This document shows positions 15,059-23,376 of a stretch of 42,415 nt of DNA, piece by piece (position 1 is the first letter of the stretch; each line of letters starts with the position of its first letter). Source of the DNA: a virus. The stretch is taken from IMG/VR virus record IMGVR_UViG_3300025146_000007, positions 1 through 42,415 of that record; one strand, given 5' to 3'. The notes below the pieces were generated by a model that worked only from the letters and a program-made list of their open reading frames with translations, was not told the origin of the DNA and did no database searches. A program made the position numbers and the translations under genes.

Positions 15059-16108
15059 ATGACGCTTGCCATAGGTAATGTCACATCGGGCGTCAGTGAA
15101 ACGGACGCGACCTCCTACGTTACCGGCACGGCGGCGCTGACCGCCGACCGGCTCAACCTTCTCTTCGTCTGTGCGCGAGGGGCTGGCAGCGCTGCTCCTA
15201 CCGTGACCCAGACCGGCGTGACCTGGACGCTGGTTCGCAACCAGGCATCCGGGACTATTACCCGTATGTCGGTCTTTAGCGCTAAGGTCAGTTCAAACCA
15301 ATCGGGGACGATAACGATTGACTTCGGCTCTAATACACAATCCTATTGCCTTTGGTCGGTAGCCAACTTTTACGATGATGTGCTTGGCTCAGCGGCAGTT
15401 GTCCAGTCAGCTAGCGCCTCCAGCTCCGGTCCCGATACCTCTATGACAGTCACCCTTGCCGCCTTTGGCAGCGCCAACAACATGGCCTACGGCGGCTTTT
15501 ACCAGTACCAGGACGACAACGATATGACCGTTGGCTCGGGCTTTACGGGGCTCCACGCGGTTGCAAGCACTAACCCGGCCCGGCACGAAACCGAGCACAA
15601 GCTTAACGACACCACGGTAGACATGACGTTTGCCAGTAGCAACGGCGAGATCGCCATCGCGCTTGAGATCGAGGCGGCGGCCCCGCCGGTCAGCACCACT
15701 ATTTCGGGTGTCGTGGCTACGGCTAGTGCAGCCGCTCTCGCGGCTGTAATCACCGCCGTTGGCACCGTCAGCATCGCGGGCGCCGTGGCCACGGCCTCAG
15801 CCGCCGTCCTTGCCGGTTCGGTACAGATCGCCCGCACCATATCCGCCGAGGTCGCGCTCGCCGATGCCGCCACCCTGCCCGCTACGGTCTCGGCCGTCCG
15901 CATCGTCACGGTCAGCGGTGTAGTTGCCGAAGCTACGGCCGCTGTCCTCGAAGGTGTTATCACAGCGGTTCACCCCATTTCTGGTTTTGGAAATTTGGCC
16001 GCATTGTCCACGGGCCTGCACCAACGCGATGGCGGGCTGGCGCCGGCGGGGACAGGGCTGGCTCGGCCTAGCTTTGGGCTGGCGCCGCCTGAGGGGAGGC
16101 CCCGATGA
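15059..16108 (+). CDS. Virion protein with four Ala/Val-rich repeats (349 aa)
   Basis: Residues 1-210 form a Thr/Ser/Ala-rich beta domain. Residues about 214-308 contain four copies of a 22-24 residue unit, with cores SGVVATASAAALAAVITAV, AGAVATASAAVLAGSVQIA, AEVALADAATLPATVSAV and SGVVAEATAAVLEGVITAV. The C-terminal 35 residues are Gly/Pro/Leu-rich. The repeat pattern suggests a fibrous or spacer segment in a tail or head appendage. It ends with an ATGA overlap into the next gene. Confidence 0.65.
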   Translation: MTLAIGNVTSGVSETDATSYVTGTAALTADRLNLLFVCARGAGSAAPTVTQTGVTWTLVRNQASGTITRMSVFSAKVSSNQSGTITIDFGSNTQSYCLWSVANFYDDVLGSAAVVQSASASSSGPDTSMTVTLAAFGSANNMAYGGFYQYQDDNDMTVGSGFTGLHAVASTNPARHETEHKLNDTTVDMTFASSNGEIAIALEIEAAAPPVSTTISGVVATASAAALAAVITAVGTVSIAGAVATASAAVLAGSVQIARTISAEVALADAATLPATVSAVRIVTVSGVVAEATAAVLEGVITAVHPISGFGNLAALSTGLHQRDGGLAPAGTGLARPSFGLAPPEGRPR

Positions 16109-17391
16109 CAACGAGAGGCAATGCCAGAGATCAACTCCTGGACGAACCCGGCTGTAGGGGGATGGGCTGGAAGATCACGGCCACGGCCACCGCCAGCGGC
16201 CTGACCGCGAGCACAACCGATCCCCGAGTGGCACGGGCGGCAGTTGCTTCTGAAGGACTGACGGGATACTGGCTCTACTTCCCTTCGGGAGCGAGCGCGA
16301 ACCAGGTACGCATGATCGCCTCTGTCTCAGTCTCCAGTGGTACGACCACGATCACCACCGATGGCCCGAACTACAACGAGACCCTTACCGGCGTCACGGC
16401 CTACATCCTCTCGGTAGACCCGAACCACATCAACAGCCTGTTCAACGACGCGCTGGCCGAGCTGTTCACGGAGTTCGAGATTCCCCTGGCACATGGGCCT
16501 ACGGACTACGACATGAGCGCGGCCGCGGATACGGACTGGACCGAGAGCGGCGCTACCGACACCAAGACGACGACCGCAGCGGACGTATTCTCGGGCCGCC
16601 AGGCCATGACGGTCGCCAACGCCGGCGCGGGAGACTACACCCGCTCCGGGGTGGTAAGGCTGGGGCAATCGCGCAAGGCGCTCTTCTTCGGCGTCTGGAA
16701 GGCCGACGTGGGGACCGGCGTGCTCAGGCTCCGGGACAGCGCTAACAACTCGCTCGATACCCTCTCGCACGATGAAGAGGAGTTCGTGTACGGGGCCAAG
16801 CTCTACGCGGGCTCTTCCACCGTGGAAGGAGTAGAGCTTGACCTGGAGGGCACGGAATCGACGGCGGACATCGATTGGGACTGCGCTGGCATCGTCCGGC
16901 CGGAGGACTACATCTTCCGTCTGCCTTCGTGGATCGACCACAGATTCAACCTTCGCGCCGTGTGCAAGGCCAGGTGGCACACCTCCAAGGACACAAACCT
17001 CTGGTACGCCTTCTCCAAGACGCTGGAGGCGCTCCAGGAAGGCGTCCACTACCGCTATATCCGCCGGCCGGGCGAGGCCAATCCTTACGCAATCGAGCTG
17101 ACCGAGCAAGGCCACGCGGAAGCCAACCTTACCGAGCACCCGCTGTGGCTGGTGGGGCTAAGGCCCTATTCGGACATCGCCACCTTCTCTGACGACACTA
17201 CTTCTCATCCGGTGCCGGAGGATGAACTGGTGGCGAAGGTCAAGGTCTATCTCGGCCTGTCTTACAGGGACAAGTTCCCCGCACTGGCTGAGATTGCCGA
17301 CCGTGAGGAACGCAAGGCCAAGACCAATGCCCGCACCGAGGAACCGCCGCAAGAGCGGTGGTCAGGACCAATCGGCGGGAGACGGATATGA
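16105..17391 (+). CDS. Structural protein, probable head-tail adaptor or tail component (428 aa)
   Basis: The protein has a charged N terminus, a beta-rich Thr/Ser segment, a helix near residues 110-130 (NHINSLFNDALAELFTEFEI), a carbohydrate-binding-like beta-sandwich at about 135-260, and a C-terminal domain with many aromatic and basic residues (HRFNLRAVCKARWH, WYAFSKTLEALQEG). The helix and C-terminal part resemble tail-completion proteins of short-tailed phages. The role is inferred from position between head and tail genes. Confidence 0.65.
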   Translation: MTTRGNARDQLLDEPGCRGMGWKITATATASGLTASTTDPRVARAAVASEGLTGYWLYFPSGASANQVRMIASVSVSSGTTTITTDGPNYNETLTGVTAYILSVDPNHINSLFNDALAELFTEFEIPLAHGPTDYDMSAAADTDWTESGATDTKTTTAADVFSGRQAMTVANAGAGDYTRSGVVRLGQSRKALFFGVWKADVGTGVLRLRDSANNSLDTLSHDEEEFVYGAKLYAGSSTVEGVELDLEGTESTADIDWDCAGIVRPEDYIFRLPSWIDHRFNLRAVCKARWHTSKDTNLWYAFSKTLEALQEGVHYRYIRRPGEANPYAIELTEQGHAEANLTEHPLWLVGLRPYSDIATFSDDTTSHPVPEDELVAKVKVYLGLSYRDKFPALAEIADREERKAKTNARTEEPPQERWSGPIGGRRI

Positions 17392-17681
17392 GCTACGGAC
17401 AGATGCGCGGCGCTTCAAAGAGCCCCTTGCGGGAGCCGCCTTCCTTTACGCCGAAGGTGTCTTCCAGCGCCCTCTCCAGGCTGAACGTGCCCTCGGCGCG
17501 AGGGTTGAAGCAAGGCGTGGGGGTCGGTTCCAGGGTGACACCTGAGGACACGGCCGAGGCCGCGATGACGGCGATCACCAGCAGCGCCATCAAGGGCACG
17601 AACACGAACCGGAAGCCCCGGACATACGCGACCACCAGTTTGTCGATTGGCATAGGCGAAAGGATAGCACAGTGCCAGTAA
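17388..17681 (+). CDS. Small hypothetical protein (97 aa), opposite a minus-strand frame
   Basis: ATG 17388 overlaps the previous stop as ATGA, with GGGAGA upstream, and the frame runs to 17681, overlapping the next start. The product is Ser/Thr/Arg-rich and without an obvious fold (opening MSYGQMRGASKSPLREPPSF). The same DNA codes on the other strand for a convincing membrane protein (17393-17653). One or both may be expressed. Confidence 0.5.
   Translation: MSYGQMRGASKSPLREPPSFTPKVSSSALSRLNVPSARGLKQGVGVGSRVTPEDTAEAAMTAITSSAIKGTNTNRKPRTYATTSLSIGIGERIAQCQ
17393..17653 (-). CDS. Probable antisense, leaderless membrane protein (86 aa)
   Basis: The minus-strand product starts MPIDKLVVAYVRGF and has one strong transmembrane segment (FVFVPLMALLVIAVIAASAV), then a Thr/Pro linker and a charged soluble tail. 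The positive N terminus predicts that the tail faces outward. There is no Shine-Dalgarno sequence; instead GTGCTATCCT and CGCC, as in the two late promoters, lie directly before the ATG. This suggests independent, leaderless expression against the tail operon. Strand choice is uncertain. Confidence 0.55.
   Translation of the reverse strand: MPIDKLVVAYVRGFRFVFVPLMALLVIAVIAASAVSSGVTLEPTPTPCFNPRAEGTFSLERALEDTFGVKEGGSRKGLFEAPRICP
17654..17670 (-). promoter_or_regulatory. Extended -10 promoter, antisense copy
   Basis: On the minus strand, GTGCTATCCT is followed two bases later by CGCC, matching the first two blocks of the promoters at 7432 and 37384. The -10 box TATCCT ends 7 nt before the ATG at 17653, so the start codon would be at or next to the first transcribed base. 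On the + strand the same bases hold the AAAGGA binding site of the gene at 17672, so chance similarity is possible. Confidence 0.45.
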
Positions 17682-18103
17682 TCAGGATCGGGACCGCCGC
17701 TTACGACGTGGCAACAGGCCACCAGCCGCCGCCTCAGCTTCCAGGCATCACAAACCTTGACCGGCTGGCTGATGATTCGATCCTTCTTGCCAACGGCGTG
17801 AGGATTGAATCCATGCTCTTCGCGCCCACGATCCAGGGTGGTGCCCTCCCTTTGGGAGAAGAGGCCGCCGCCGGGACGGTGCTTTCGGTAGAGCAGATCG
17901 TGGCCACGCCTGAGGGCGCGTTCACGGTGCAGTCCGGGGCCGTTGACCTCGGTGGCGGTCAGCTGGAGCCTCTTAGTGGCGTGGGCGCACCAGCGGCCCC
18001 AGAGGATGTCGTCGGCGCTGAGGGATTCGGCTTCAATCTTGAAGACGCTTTGAACCAATTCTTCCCCGGGGGAAAGTCCGGGGGATTTGGAGGGCTCATT
18101 TAG
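17672..18103 (+). CDS. Hypothetical virion protein (143 aa)
   Basis: The start is GTG 17672, with AAAGGA at 17659-17664. The acidic product has beta-rich stretches (GTVLSVEQIVATPEGAFTV) and ends in a Phe/Gly-rich tail (NQFFPGGKSGGFGGLI). Gly-rich tails of this kind occur in small tail-assembly proteins. No family was recognised. It directly precedes the large tail gene, 3 nt apart. Confidence 0.65.
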   Translation: MPVIRIGTAAYDVATGHQPPPQLPGITNLDRLADDSILLANGVRIESMLFAPTIQGGALPLGEEAAAGTVLSVEQIVATPEGAFTVQSGAVDLGGGQLEPLSGVGAPAAPEDVVGAEGFGFNLEDALNQFFPGGKSGGFGGLI

Positions 18104-18106
18104 CTA

Positions 18107-20776
18107 ATGGTACAGGCCCCCGCCAAGCCCGACACATCCAGGCCCGCGGAGCTGGTCGAGTTCGCCGGCAAGGCGATCCCCGCCTTCGCGGTGGTGGAGC
18201 GCCGTTACTCCCGCAACCCTCAGGGGGTGAGCTCGGGGCCGGAAGGCCAGCGTTCCGACCAGCGCGGCTATGTCACGGCCAAGATCGCCGACTTCTCCGG
18301 GGGCCTGTTCAAGAGAAGGGGCGACTGGCGCCGCGACCTCAACCGCCAAGAATACAACGAGGGCCTACAGACGCACGTCCCCGGCGAGTGCGCCCTACCC
18401 TACGTCCTGACCACGCAATCGAGCCTGATTTCGGTCGATGCATCCGGCTACGCGGCGGCGAACCTCAGAGTCCACGGCTGGCAGTTCAACGGTGGCCAGT
18501 CGGCGCTCCGCTTCGGCGTGGGGATCGACAAGTACATCCTGGCCGCGACTTCGGACTCTAATCCTGCCCTTAGAGACGTGACCCCCGGCGGGGCGGCGCT
18601 TACAAACTCGATCACCGCCGTCAGGCCGATCCGGCTGAACTCGGCCGATTACCTGGCTTTCGCCACGAACGGCCAGACCAACGACATCTTCGGGGTTACG
18701 GACATCACCGCGAACCCGCTGACCAAGACCGAGCTTGTCACCTACGGCGACTCCAACGACCTGATCTGGGGCATGGAGTACCTGAACACCGCCGGGCTGG
18801 ACCATGTGCCATTCTGGGGCCGCTATGGCGACGTTACGAGCATCTTCTACGCCAAGTCCACCGACTCGATCCCGATCACGACGCTCAAGCGGGTTGTCCT
18901 GGCCGAAACGAAAGACATCGACAACACCTCCAACTCTACTGAGAACACCGGGGCCAAGAGTCCGGGCGGGGCCTCGGCGGTGGCTTTCCTGGACGCGGTT
19001 CAACTCGGGACGGTCTGGACGAACCCGACCAACGCCCTCACGTCTAATGATTCCAGGGCCACCGTAACCGTAGGGACCAACACATCCGCCCTCCTGGCCG
19101 TCCACACCTTCGGCTTCAATGTCCCGAGTTCGGCCAAGATTCTGGGAGTGCTGGTAGAGATCGAAAAGTCGGAAGCCGCCGCCACCGACAACATGGCCGA
19201 TGAAGCCGTAGTCCTGATCAACGGCATTGACACGATCTACGACTCGACCTCCTCCCTTTACGTGACCTCCACCACGGCTATCTCGGACAACAAGGCCGAC
19301 ACCTCGACCGAATGGCCGATAACGGGTTCGGAGGCTTACACCTCTTATGGCGGTTCAGCAGACCTTTGGGGCGCGACCCTAACGCCCGCGATTGTCAATT
19401 CGTCGGGCTTCGGGGCCGCCATCGCCGCTGATGGCGACAACGCTGGTGCTATCGCACAGGTTGACCACATACGCATGACGGTCTACTACCGCCTGCCGGG
19501 TACGCCCGTAACCATCACTGAAGGCGGGTTCATGGTCGGCAAGCTCCCCGGTGCGTTGACGACGGTCGCGGCGGTCAGGCCGGTTACGGACGACGCCAGC
19601 GCCCGCAACGTGCCACGCTTCCTGGAGTTCGACACCTTCAGCTACGACTCCGAAGGTGACCGGCCGGTGGTGTCGAGCACCTACCCGAACACCGGACTGG
19701 TGACGGTCACCTTCGCCGTGCCTTTCGCCGGCGGCGTGGCGGTCTGCGGCGACACCTCGAACAACCTCGCGAAGAAGGTGCTGCACGTCGATGCGGCGGG
19801 CACGGTGCGCGACCTGGGCTTCCTCAAGCACGACGGCTACGCCTCGGCCGTGGGTGTGGTCAACATGTTCGCGGCCGGCTCCGTCCTGATCTGCGAAGTC
19901 GCCAACGAGGACGGGACAAATGCCCAATGGTGGTACTGGGTCAACGGCACCTGGCACGCCTCTACGCCTCTACAGAGCAAGAGCGCCGCCATCGCCACCG
20001 TGCCCCTGCCGTGGGCGGAAGCGGCCATCGACACTCACCAGCAATATCGCTACCGGCTCTACCCGGTGAGCACGACCGGACTGAGCGTGGCCAGGATGTT
20101 CCAGCCGCGCAACATCTTCGAGAGTGCGCTGGTCAACACCACCATCCTTAAGCAGAACGGGCCGCTGTTCCTGCGTATGCCGCGATTGGACTTTGGGCCG
20201 GAGGAGAACAACAAAGCCTTCTACTCGATCCGTTACCTGTCGCGGGAGATCTCGGCCACGGGCGGCTCTTACGGCACCTGCCAGATGGAGATGGACACCG
20301 GCGGCGACACCGCTTTTTCGAGCGCCGAGATCAACACCGGAGCATTGGACGAGGCCTTCGAGGAATACCTGGTGCCTTCGTCCGGCGTGCCTTACCGGGA
20401 CGCGATCCCAAGGATCACCCTGAACAACGCCGCCAGCTCGGCCAAGACACCCCTCGGCGGGCCCTGGCTGATAACGATGGTGCAGAAGTTCGTGATCGAG
20501 CGCGAATGGGATGTCTACGTGGACTACGAGGGAGTGAAGTCTCGGTACAGCCACTGGACGAACCTGACATCCACGCTGGAGGACAAGGTCACGACCGACG
20601 CCGAGGCCAATGCTCAGGTAATCCGCCGCTTCAAGTGGGGCGTGGTGGATGTGCCCGCGACCTGGGAGAACCAGATCGCGCATATCCGGCCGCCGCCTTT
20701 GGGGTCGCCGATAACGGAGCTGAGTCAGGTGCCGATGCTGACCTTCCGGGAGGTCAAGGGCAAGGTGACGGCATGA
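18107..20776 (+). CDS. Large tail protein, probable tail nozzle/tubular protein (889 aa)
   Basis: This is the largest tail-region gene. The protein opens with a basic segment, then DFSGGLFKRRGDWRRDLNRQ and LPYVLTTQSSLISVDASGY, followed by long beta-rich Thr/Gly/Asp-rich sequence. Two or more propeller-like or sandwich regions are suggested (about residues 120-260 and 470-640). The C-terminal part has IEREWDVYVDYEGVKSRYSH. Beginning with a short 'GG(L/F)' strand and continuing in beta repeats is typical of tail nozzle proteins of short-tailed phages. The call rests on size, composition and position only. Confidence 0.6.
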   Translation: MVQAPAKPDTSRPAELVEFAGKAIPAFAVVERRYSRNPQGVSSGPEGQRSDQRGYVTAKIADFSGGLFKRRGDWRRDLNRQEYNEGLQTHVPGECALPYVLTTQSSLISVDASGYAAANLRVHGWQFNGGQSALRFGVGIDKYILAATSDSNPALRDVTPGGAALTNSITAVRPIRLNSADYLAFATNGQTNDIFGVTDITANPLTKTELVTYGDSNDLIWGMEYLNTAGLDHVPFWGRYGDVTSIFYAKSTDSIPITTLKRVVLAETKDIDNTSNSTENTGAKSPGGASAVAFLDAVQLGTVWTNPTNALTSNDSRATVTVGTNTSALLAVHTFGFNVPSSAKILGVLVEIEKSEAAATDNMADEAVVLINGIDTIYDSTSSLYVTSTTAISDNKADTSTEWPITGSEAYTSYGGSADLWGATLTPAIVNSSGFGAAIAADGDNAGAIAQVDHIRMTVYYRLPGTPVTITEGGFMVGKLPGALTTVAAVRPVTDDASARNVPRFLEFDTFSYDSEGDRPVVSSTYPNTGLVTVTFAVPFAGGVAVCGDTSNNLAKKVLHVDAAGTVRDLGFLKHDGYASAVGVVNMFAAGSVLICEVANEDGTNAQWWYWVNGTWHASTPLQSKSAAIATVPLPWAEAAIDTHQQYRYRLYPVSTTGLSVARMFQPRNIFESALVNTTILKQNGPLFLRMPRLDFGPEENNKAFYSIRYLSREISATGGSYGTCQMEMDTGGDTAFSSAEINTGALDEAFEEYLVPSSGVPYRDAIPRITLNNAASSAKTPLGGPWLITMVQKFVIEREWDVYVDYEGVKSRYSHWTNLTSTLEDKVTTDAEANAQVIRRFKWGVVDVPATWENQIAHIRPPPLGSPITELSQVPMLTFREVKGKVTA

Positions 20777-20997
20777 ACAGCCAGATAGACCCAATGACGC
20801 CATCGAGTTTTGAGGGCGGCTACGTCCACATGGCGCTGATCGAATGCGTCTGTGGCAGATATTCGGAGTGCATCGAGTGTCACGGCGAGGGCTTGAAGCC
20901 TTGCAACGGTGACGCCGAGATGGACAGGCAATGGGGCTGGGGCTACTGCAAGCTAGAGGGCGTGTCGGTGCCCACGGGAGAGTTGAGGCGGAAATGA
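20773..20997 (+). CDS. Cysteine-rich small protein (74 aa)
   Basis: ATG 20773 overlaps the tail-gene stop as ATGA. Cysteines lie in ECVCGRYSECIECHGEG and LKPCNGDAEM, with one more near the C terminus (WGYCKLEG), a pattern that resembles a small DnaJ-like zinc domain. Function unknown. It shares its stop with the next start. Confidence 0.65.
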   Translation: MNSQIDPMTPSSFEGGYVHMALIECVCGRYSECIECHGEGLKPCNGDAEMDRQWGWGYCKLEGVSVPTGELRRK

Positions 20998-21164
20998 GCA
21001 AACCGATCTGTGGCGAGCCGTGTCCGGCAAAGGACTGGACTGACAACAAGCCCTGTCTCTGCGAGCTGCCGAAAGGCCACAAGGTCCACAAGAGCAAAGC
21101 CTGCCAGCACGCTTGGACGCGGACCGGGCAGACCGTGACTTGGGTGGATTGGAAAGAGGAATGA
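20994..21164 (+). CDS. Cys/His-rich small protein (56 aa)
   Basis: The ATGA-coupled product has PICGEPCPAKD, NKPCLCELPKGHKVHKS and ACQHAW, giving five Cys and three His that could bind one or two zinc ions. The Gly-His-Lys-Val-His-Lys segment resembles other short phage proteins in which such a motif marks a metal site. No role can be assigned. Confidence 0.65.
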   Translation: MSKPICGEPCPAKDWTDNKPCLCELPKGHKVHKSKACQHAWTRTGQTVTWVDWKEE

Positions 21165-21167
21165 GAA

Positions 21168-21605
21168 GTGCCCCAGCCTCCCACTCTTGAAGTCTTGGCC
21201 GAACGCATCGAGGGCTTCCGTGCCTTGGTCTTGCAGCGGTTTGATGATGGATTCCGGCATCTGAACGAGCGCCTGGATCAGGAGCGTATTCAGGATAGTG
21301 AGCATAACGCGGGTTTAATCGAGGACATCAAAGGATTAAGAGTGTTGCAAAAAGAGCAGAACGGCAATGTCTCAAAGGCCATGGATCGGATCGCCAAAGT
21401 AGAAGGCCGCCAGGATGGTCACGACAAATGGCATGGCGAAAACAATGAGGAAATTGAGAAGCGGTTAGGAACGCTGTGGAGTGAGCGCAGCGACTCGAAA
21501 GTGCGCCAAAGCGTGTTGATGGCGCAATGGAAACTGATCACGGCCTCACTCACCACTGGTGGCGCTATCGCCACCGCCGCTATGTACGTCTTGGGATCGA
21601 TGTAG
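21168..21605 (+). CDS. Coiled-coil protein with C-terminal membrane anchor, holin-like (145 aa)
   Basis: The start is GTG 21168. Residues 5-110 are helical and charged, with a likely coiled coil (RHLNERLDQERIQDSEHNAG and following). Residues about 120-145 are a transmembrane segment (WKLITASLTTGGAIATAAMY). This layout, a soluble coiled coil followed by a single C-terminal membrane helix, matches XhlA-type haemolysin/holin proteins of phages. It opens the putative lysis cluster. Codon use and base composition here are somewhat more AT-rich than in the tail genes. Confidence 0.65.
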   Translation: MPQPPTLEVLAERIEGFRALVLQRFDDGFRHLNERLDQERIQDSEHNAGLIEDIKGLRVLQKEQNGNVSKAMDRIAKVEGRQDGHDKWHGENNEEIEKRLGTLWSERSDSKVRQSVLMAQWKLITASLTTGGAIATAAMYVLGSM

Positions 21606-21615
21606 GGGTGAAGCC

Positions 21616-21969
21616 ATGATTAGGAGCGCGATAGCGGGAGGCGGCGGCTTACTGGCCGGGGTCATGCTCATGCTGGGCCTGGCCGGCGGCGCGGTGGTCG
21701 AGAACCAGGCTGGGGTAGTGGAGGAGATACGGCCCGCCTCACCGTCCTTCGATGCCCTCGACTTCTGCCGTAAGGCCCTGACGGTTACGTACACGCCGAA
21801 CTCTGAGAACGGCGGCAACACGGCCATCGCACGCAACGGCCTCGAGGAGCTGCACTGGCAGGACACGCCGGTCCTGAACAACGTCGGCGAGTACTTCAAA
21901 GGTAAGGACTCGGAGCCGGTGCTGATCGAGAGCGCTGAGGCGATGGCCTGCTTGAGGACGGCGAAGTGA
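21616..21969 (+). CDS. Membrane-anchored or secreted protein (117 aa)
   Basis: ATG 21616 follows GGGGTGAAG. Residues 5-28 are a Gly/Leu-rich hydrophobic segment (IAGGGGLLAGVMLMLGLAGG) that may be a signal peptide or anchor. The remaining 90 residues are soluble, acidic and contain two Cys that could pair outside the membrane. It lies between the holin-like and metallopeptidase genes, so a lysis or envelope role is likely. A spanin role is possible, but no lipobox is present. Confidence 0.6.
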   Translation: MIRSAIAGGGGLLAGVMLMLGLAGGAVVENQAGVVEEIRPASPSFDALDFCRKALTVTYTPNSENGGNTAIARNGLEELHWQDTPVLNNVGEYFKGKDSEPVLIESAEAMACLRTAK

Positions 21970-22847
21970 GACGGCTCATTCTTGCGGTGCTGTTAGTCGC
22001 GGGGCTAAATTTAGCCTTCGGCCTAAAGACTGAGGCGGCCGACCCGCCGCTGCCTGGACAACCGCGCCCGGATCAATTCCCGGGCCTGAACATTTGGAAC
22101 CTGGCCGAGTCCGAATTGCTGCGCTTCGGCGTCTTCCGCTACCGGCTGGAGGATTCCTGCTCGCCCAAGTCCGCCCAGGCCGTGAGAGAGGCCATGAACT
22201 CGATCAGCCGCGAGAGCGGCGCCCTGTTCCTGGAGTCCGCGAACGGCTGGCGCATCCGCGTCCTTTGCGGGGTCGAGTGGACGGCCGCGGCTGGCGCCAC
22301 GCCGGGGGTGATCGGCTGCCTATGCGAGGGCTTTCCCGGCAACGTCAACATCGTGCTGAACGGCTCGATGGAAGGCTGGAGCTTCGACATATCGAGGCTG
22401 GCCGTGGCCCTGCACGAGCTCATGCACGCGCTCTTGACCTGGAACGAGCAGTACGGGGCCAACCTAGGGGCCGTGCCGGGATGGCGCGATTTCATGAACA
22501 CGGGCCCGGACAGCCGGCATGACTTCGAGTACGTCGAGATTCAGCGCCTGGAGCGCACGGCCATCCCTCAGGCACACAACGGCGGGGCGCTGCTCGGCGA
22601 CGTGCTGGTCTACGGATCCAGCGACCGCCAGACCACACGCATCGCGGTGTTCTTCCGCACCTACACGGGTTACGTGTTCTTCAGCGGCCAGTACCTGACG
22701 CCGATTCAGTGCTCAGGCTTAGCCTGCGGCGCGGAGCGGATTCAGAACCTCGGCCCCTGTACGGCCGTGCTGCTGGGCCATGAGAACGCCCTGCCGCTGT
22801 CCTGGGGCCGGGAGTTGGTCGATGCGGGGACGACATCATGTCTGTAG
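21966..22847 (+). CDS. Secreted zinc metallopeptidase-like protein with HELMH motif (293 aa)
   Basis: The GTG start overlaps the previous stop as GTGA. Residues 1-25 form a Sec signal (RRLILAVLLVAGLNLAFG, likely cleavage after TEA). Residues about 150-166 read VALHELMHALLTWNEQ, a full HExxH zinc-binding motif with catalytic Glu. A third ligand is not obvious; DFEYVEIQRL downstream could supply a Glu. Six Cys suggest disulphides outside the cytoplasm. It could cut cell-wall cross-bridges or envelope proteins during lysis, or act on neighbouring cells. The family is not one I can name. Confidence 0.7.
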   Translation: MRRLILAVLLVAGLNLAFGLKTEAADPPLPGQPRPDQFPGLNIWNLAESELLRFGVFRYRLEDSCSPKSAQAVREAMNSISRESGALFLESANGWRIRVLCGVEWTAAAGATPGVIGCLCEGFPGNVNIVLNGSMEGWSFDISRLAVALHELMHALLTWNEQYGANLGAVPGWRDFMNTGPDSRHDFEYVEIQRLERTAIPQAHNGGALLGDVLVYGSSDRQTTRIAVFFRTYTGYVFFSGQYLTPIQCSGLACGAERIQNLGPCTAVLLGHENALPLSWGRELVDAGTTSCL

Positions 22848-23059
22848 TCCAGCTCTGCGTCTGTGCCCGTCCGCTGCCCGATCTGGACGGCTACTGCCTG
22901 TACTGCGCGAAGGCGCTCGTCCAGCCTGACGTGCTGGACATACCCAGGAGCAGGGGCGGTCCGGGGTCAGGGCACGACAGGACGGACGGCGTAAAGCTGA
23001 GGCGCGGGGTAGGCACGGTCCCAGCATCGGCCTACGCGAGTAAGAGGTACTGGAGGTAA
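22838..23059 (+). CDS. Zinc-ribbon small protein (73 aa)
   Basis: ATG 22838 overlaps the peptidase gene by 10 nt. The N terminus has VQLCVCARPLPDLDGYCLYC, two CxC/CxxC pairs that likely bind one zinc. The C-terminal half is basic, Gly/Arg-rich and probably unstructured, ending KRYWR. Function unknown. Confidence 0.65.
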   Translation: MSVVQLCVCARPLPDLDGYCLYCAKALVQPDVLDIPRSRGGPGSGHDRTDGVKLRRGVGTVPASAYASKRYWR

Positions 23060-23063
23060 GGCA

Positions 23064-23171
23064 ATGAAACGACTTTGGACGCCGCAGGTGAAGGCTGCGC
23101 TAGTCGCGCTGATCGTAGCGCTGGCCGCGGCCATCGTGGACGCCGCTACAGGGGTTCTAGGCGTGGTCTAG
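23064..23171 (+). CDS. Small hydrophobic membrane peptide, holin candidate (35 aa)
   Basis: A perfect GGAGG lies at 23052-23056, 7 nt before the ATG. The product is a basic N terminus (MKRLWTPQVK) followed by one Ala/Val/Leu-rich transmembrane helix (AALVALIVALAAAIVDAATG). Its size and shape fit a very small holin or pinholin. It is the last gene of the late operon and overlaps the end of the convergent minus-strand gene by 26 nt. Confidence 0.7.
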   Translation: MKRLWTPQVKAALVALIVALAAAIVDAATGVLGVV

Positions 23172-23376
23172 GGTCTGGAGGGCCGAGATCCGCCTGTGGC
23201 ATGACGATGACTACGCTTCCATCTCGTCGTTCAAGCCTCAATGCGCCAGATAAGCGTCCTTCGGTATTAACTCCCGTGGCCGGTGGTACATACCACGTTC
23301 TTATGGAGGTCGCGGCCTTCTCGCATCCACAATCCCAGTAGGCTCCACACTTAGGACAGAGGTCAGGGGCCATCAT
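23146..23376 (-). CDS. Zinc-ribbon protein, second gene of minus-strand operon (76 aa)
   Basis: The ATG overlaps the stop of the upstream minus gene (ATGA). The N terminus reads LCPKCGAYWDCGCE, a compact four-Cys zinc site. The rest is beta-rich (TWYVPPATG, GSVVIVMPQAD). Together with its partner it forms a two-gene unit divergent from the early operon and convergent with the late operon. This position is one where phages often keep switch genes, but no repressor domain is visible. Confidence 0.7.
   Translation of the reverse strand: MMAPDLCPKCGAYWDCGCEKAATSIRTWYVPPATGVNTEGRLSGALRLERRDGSVVIVMPQADLGPPDPRPRLEPL

Noticed and set aside
19970-21208. 412-codon open frame on the minus strand
   Set aside because: It is opposite the tail gene and three coupled small genes and has no fold-like pattern or binding site.
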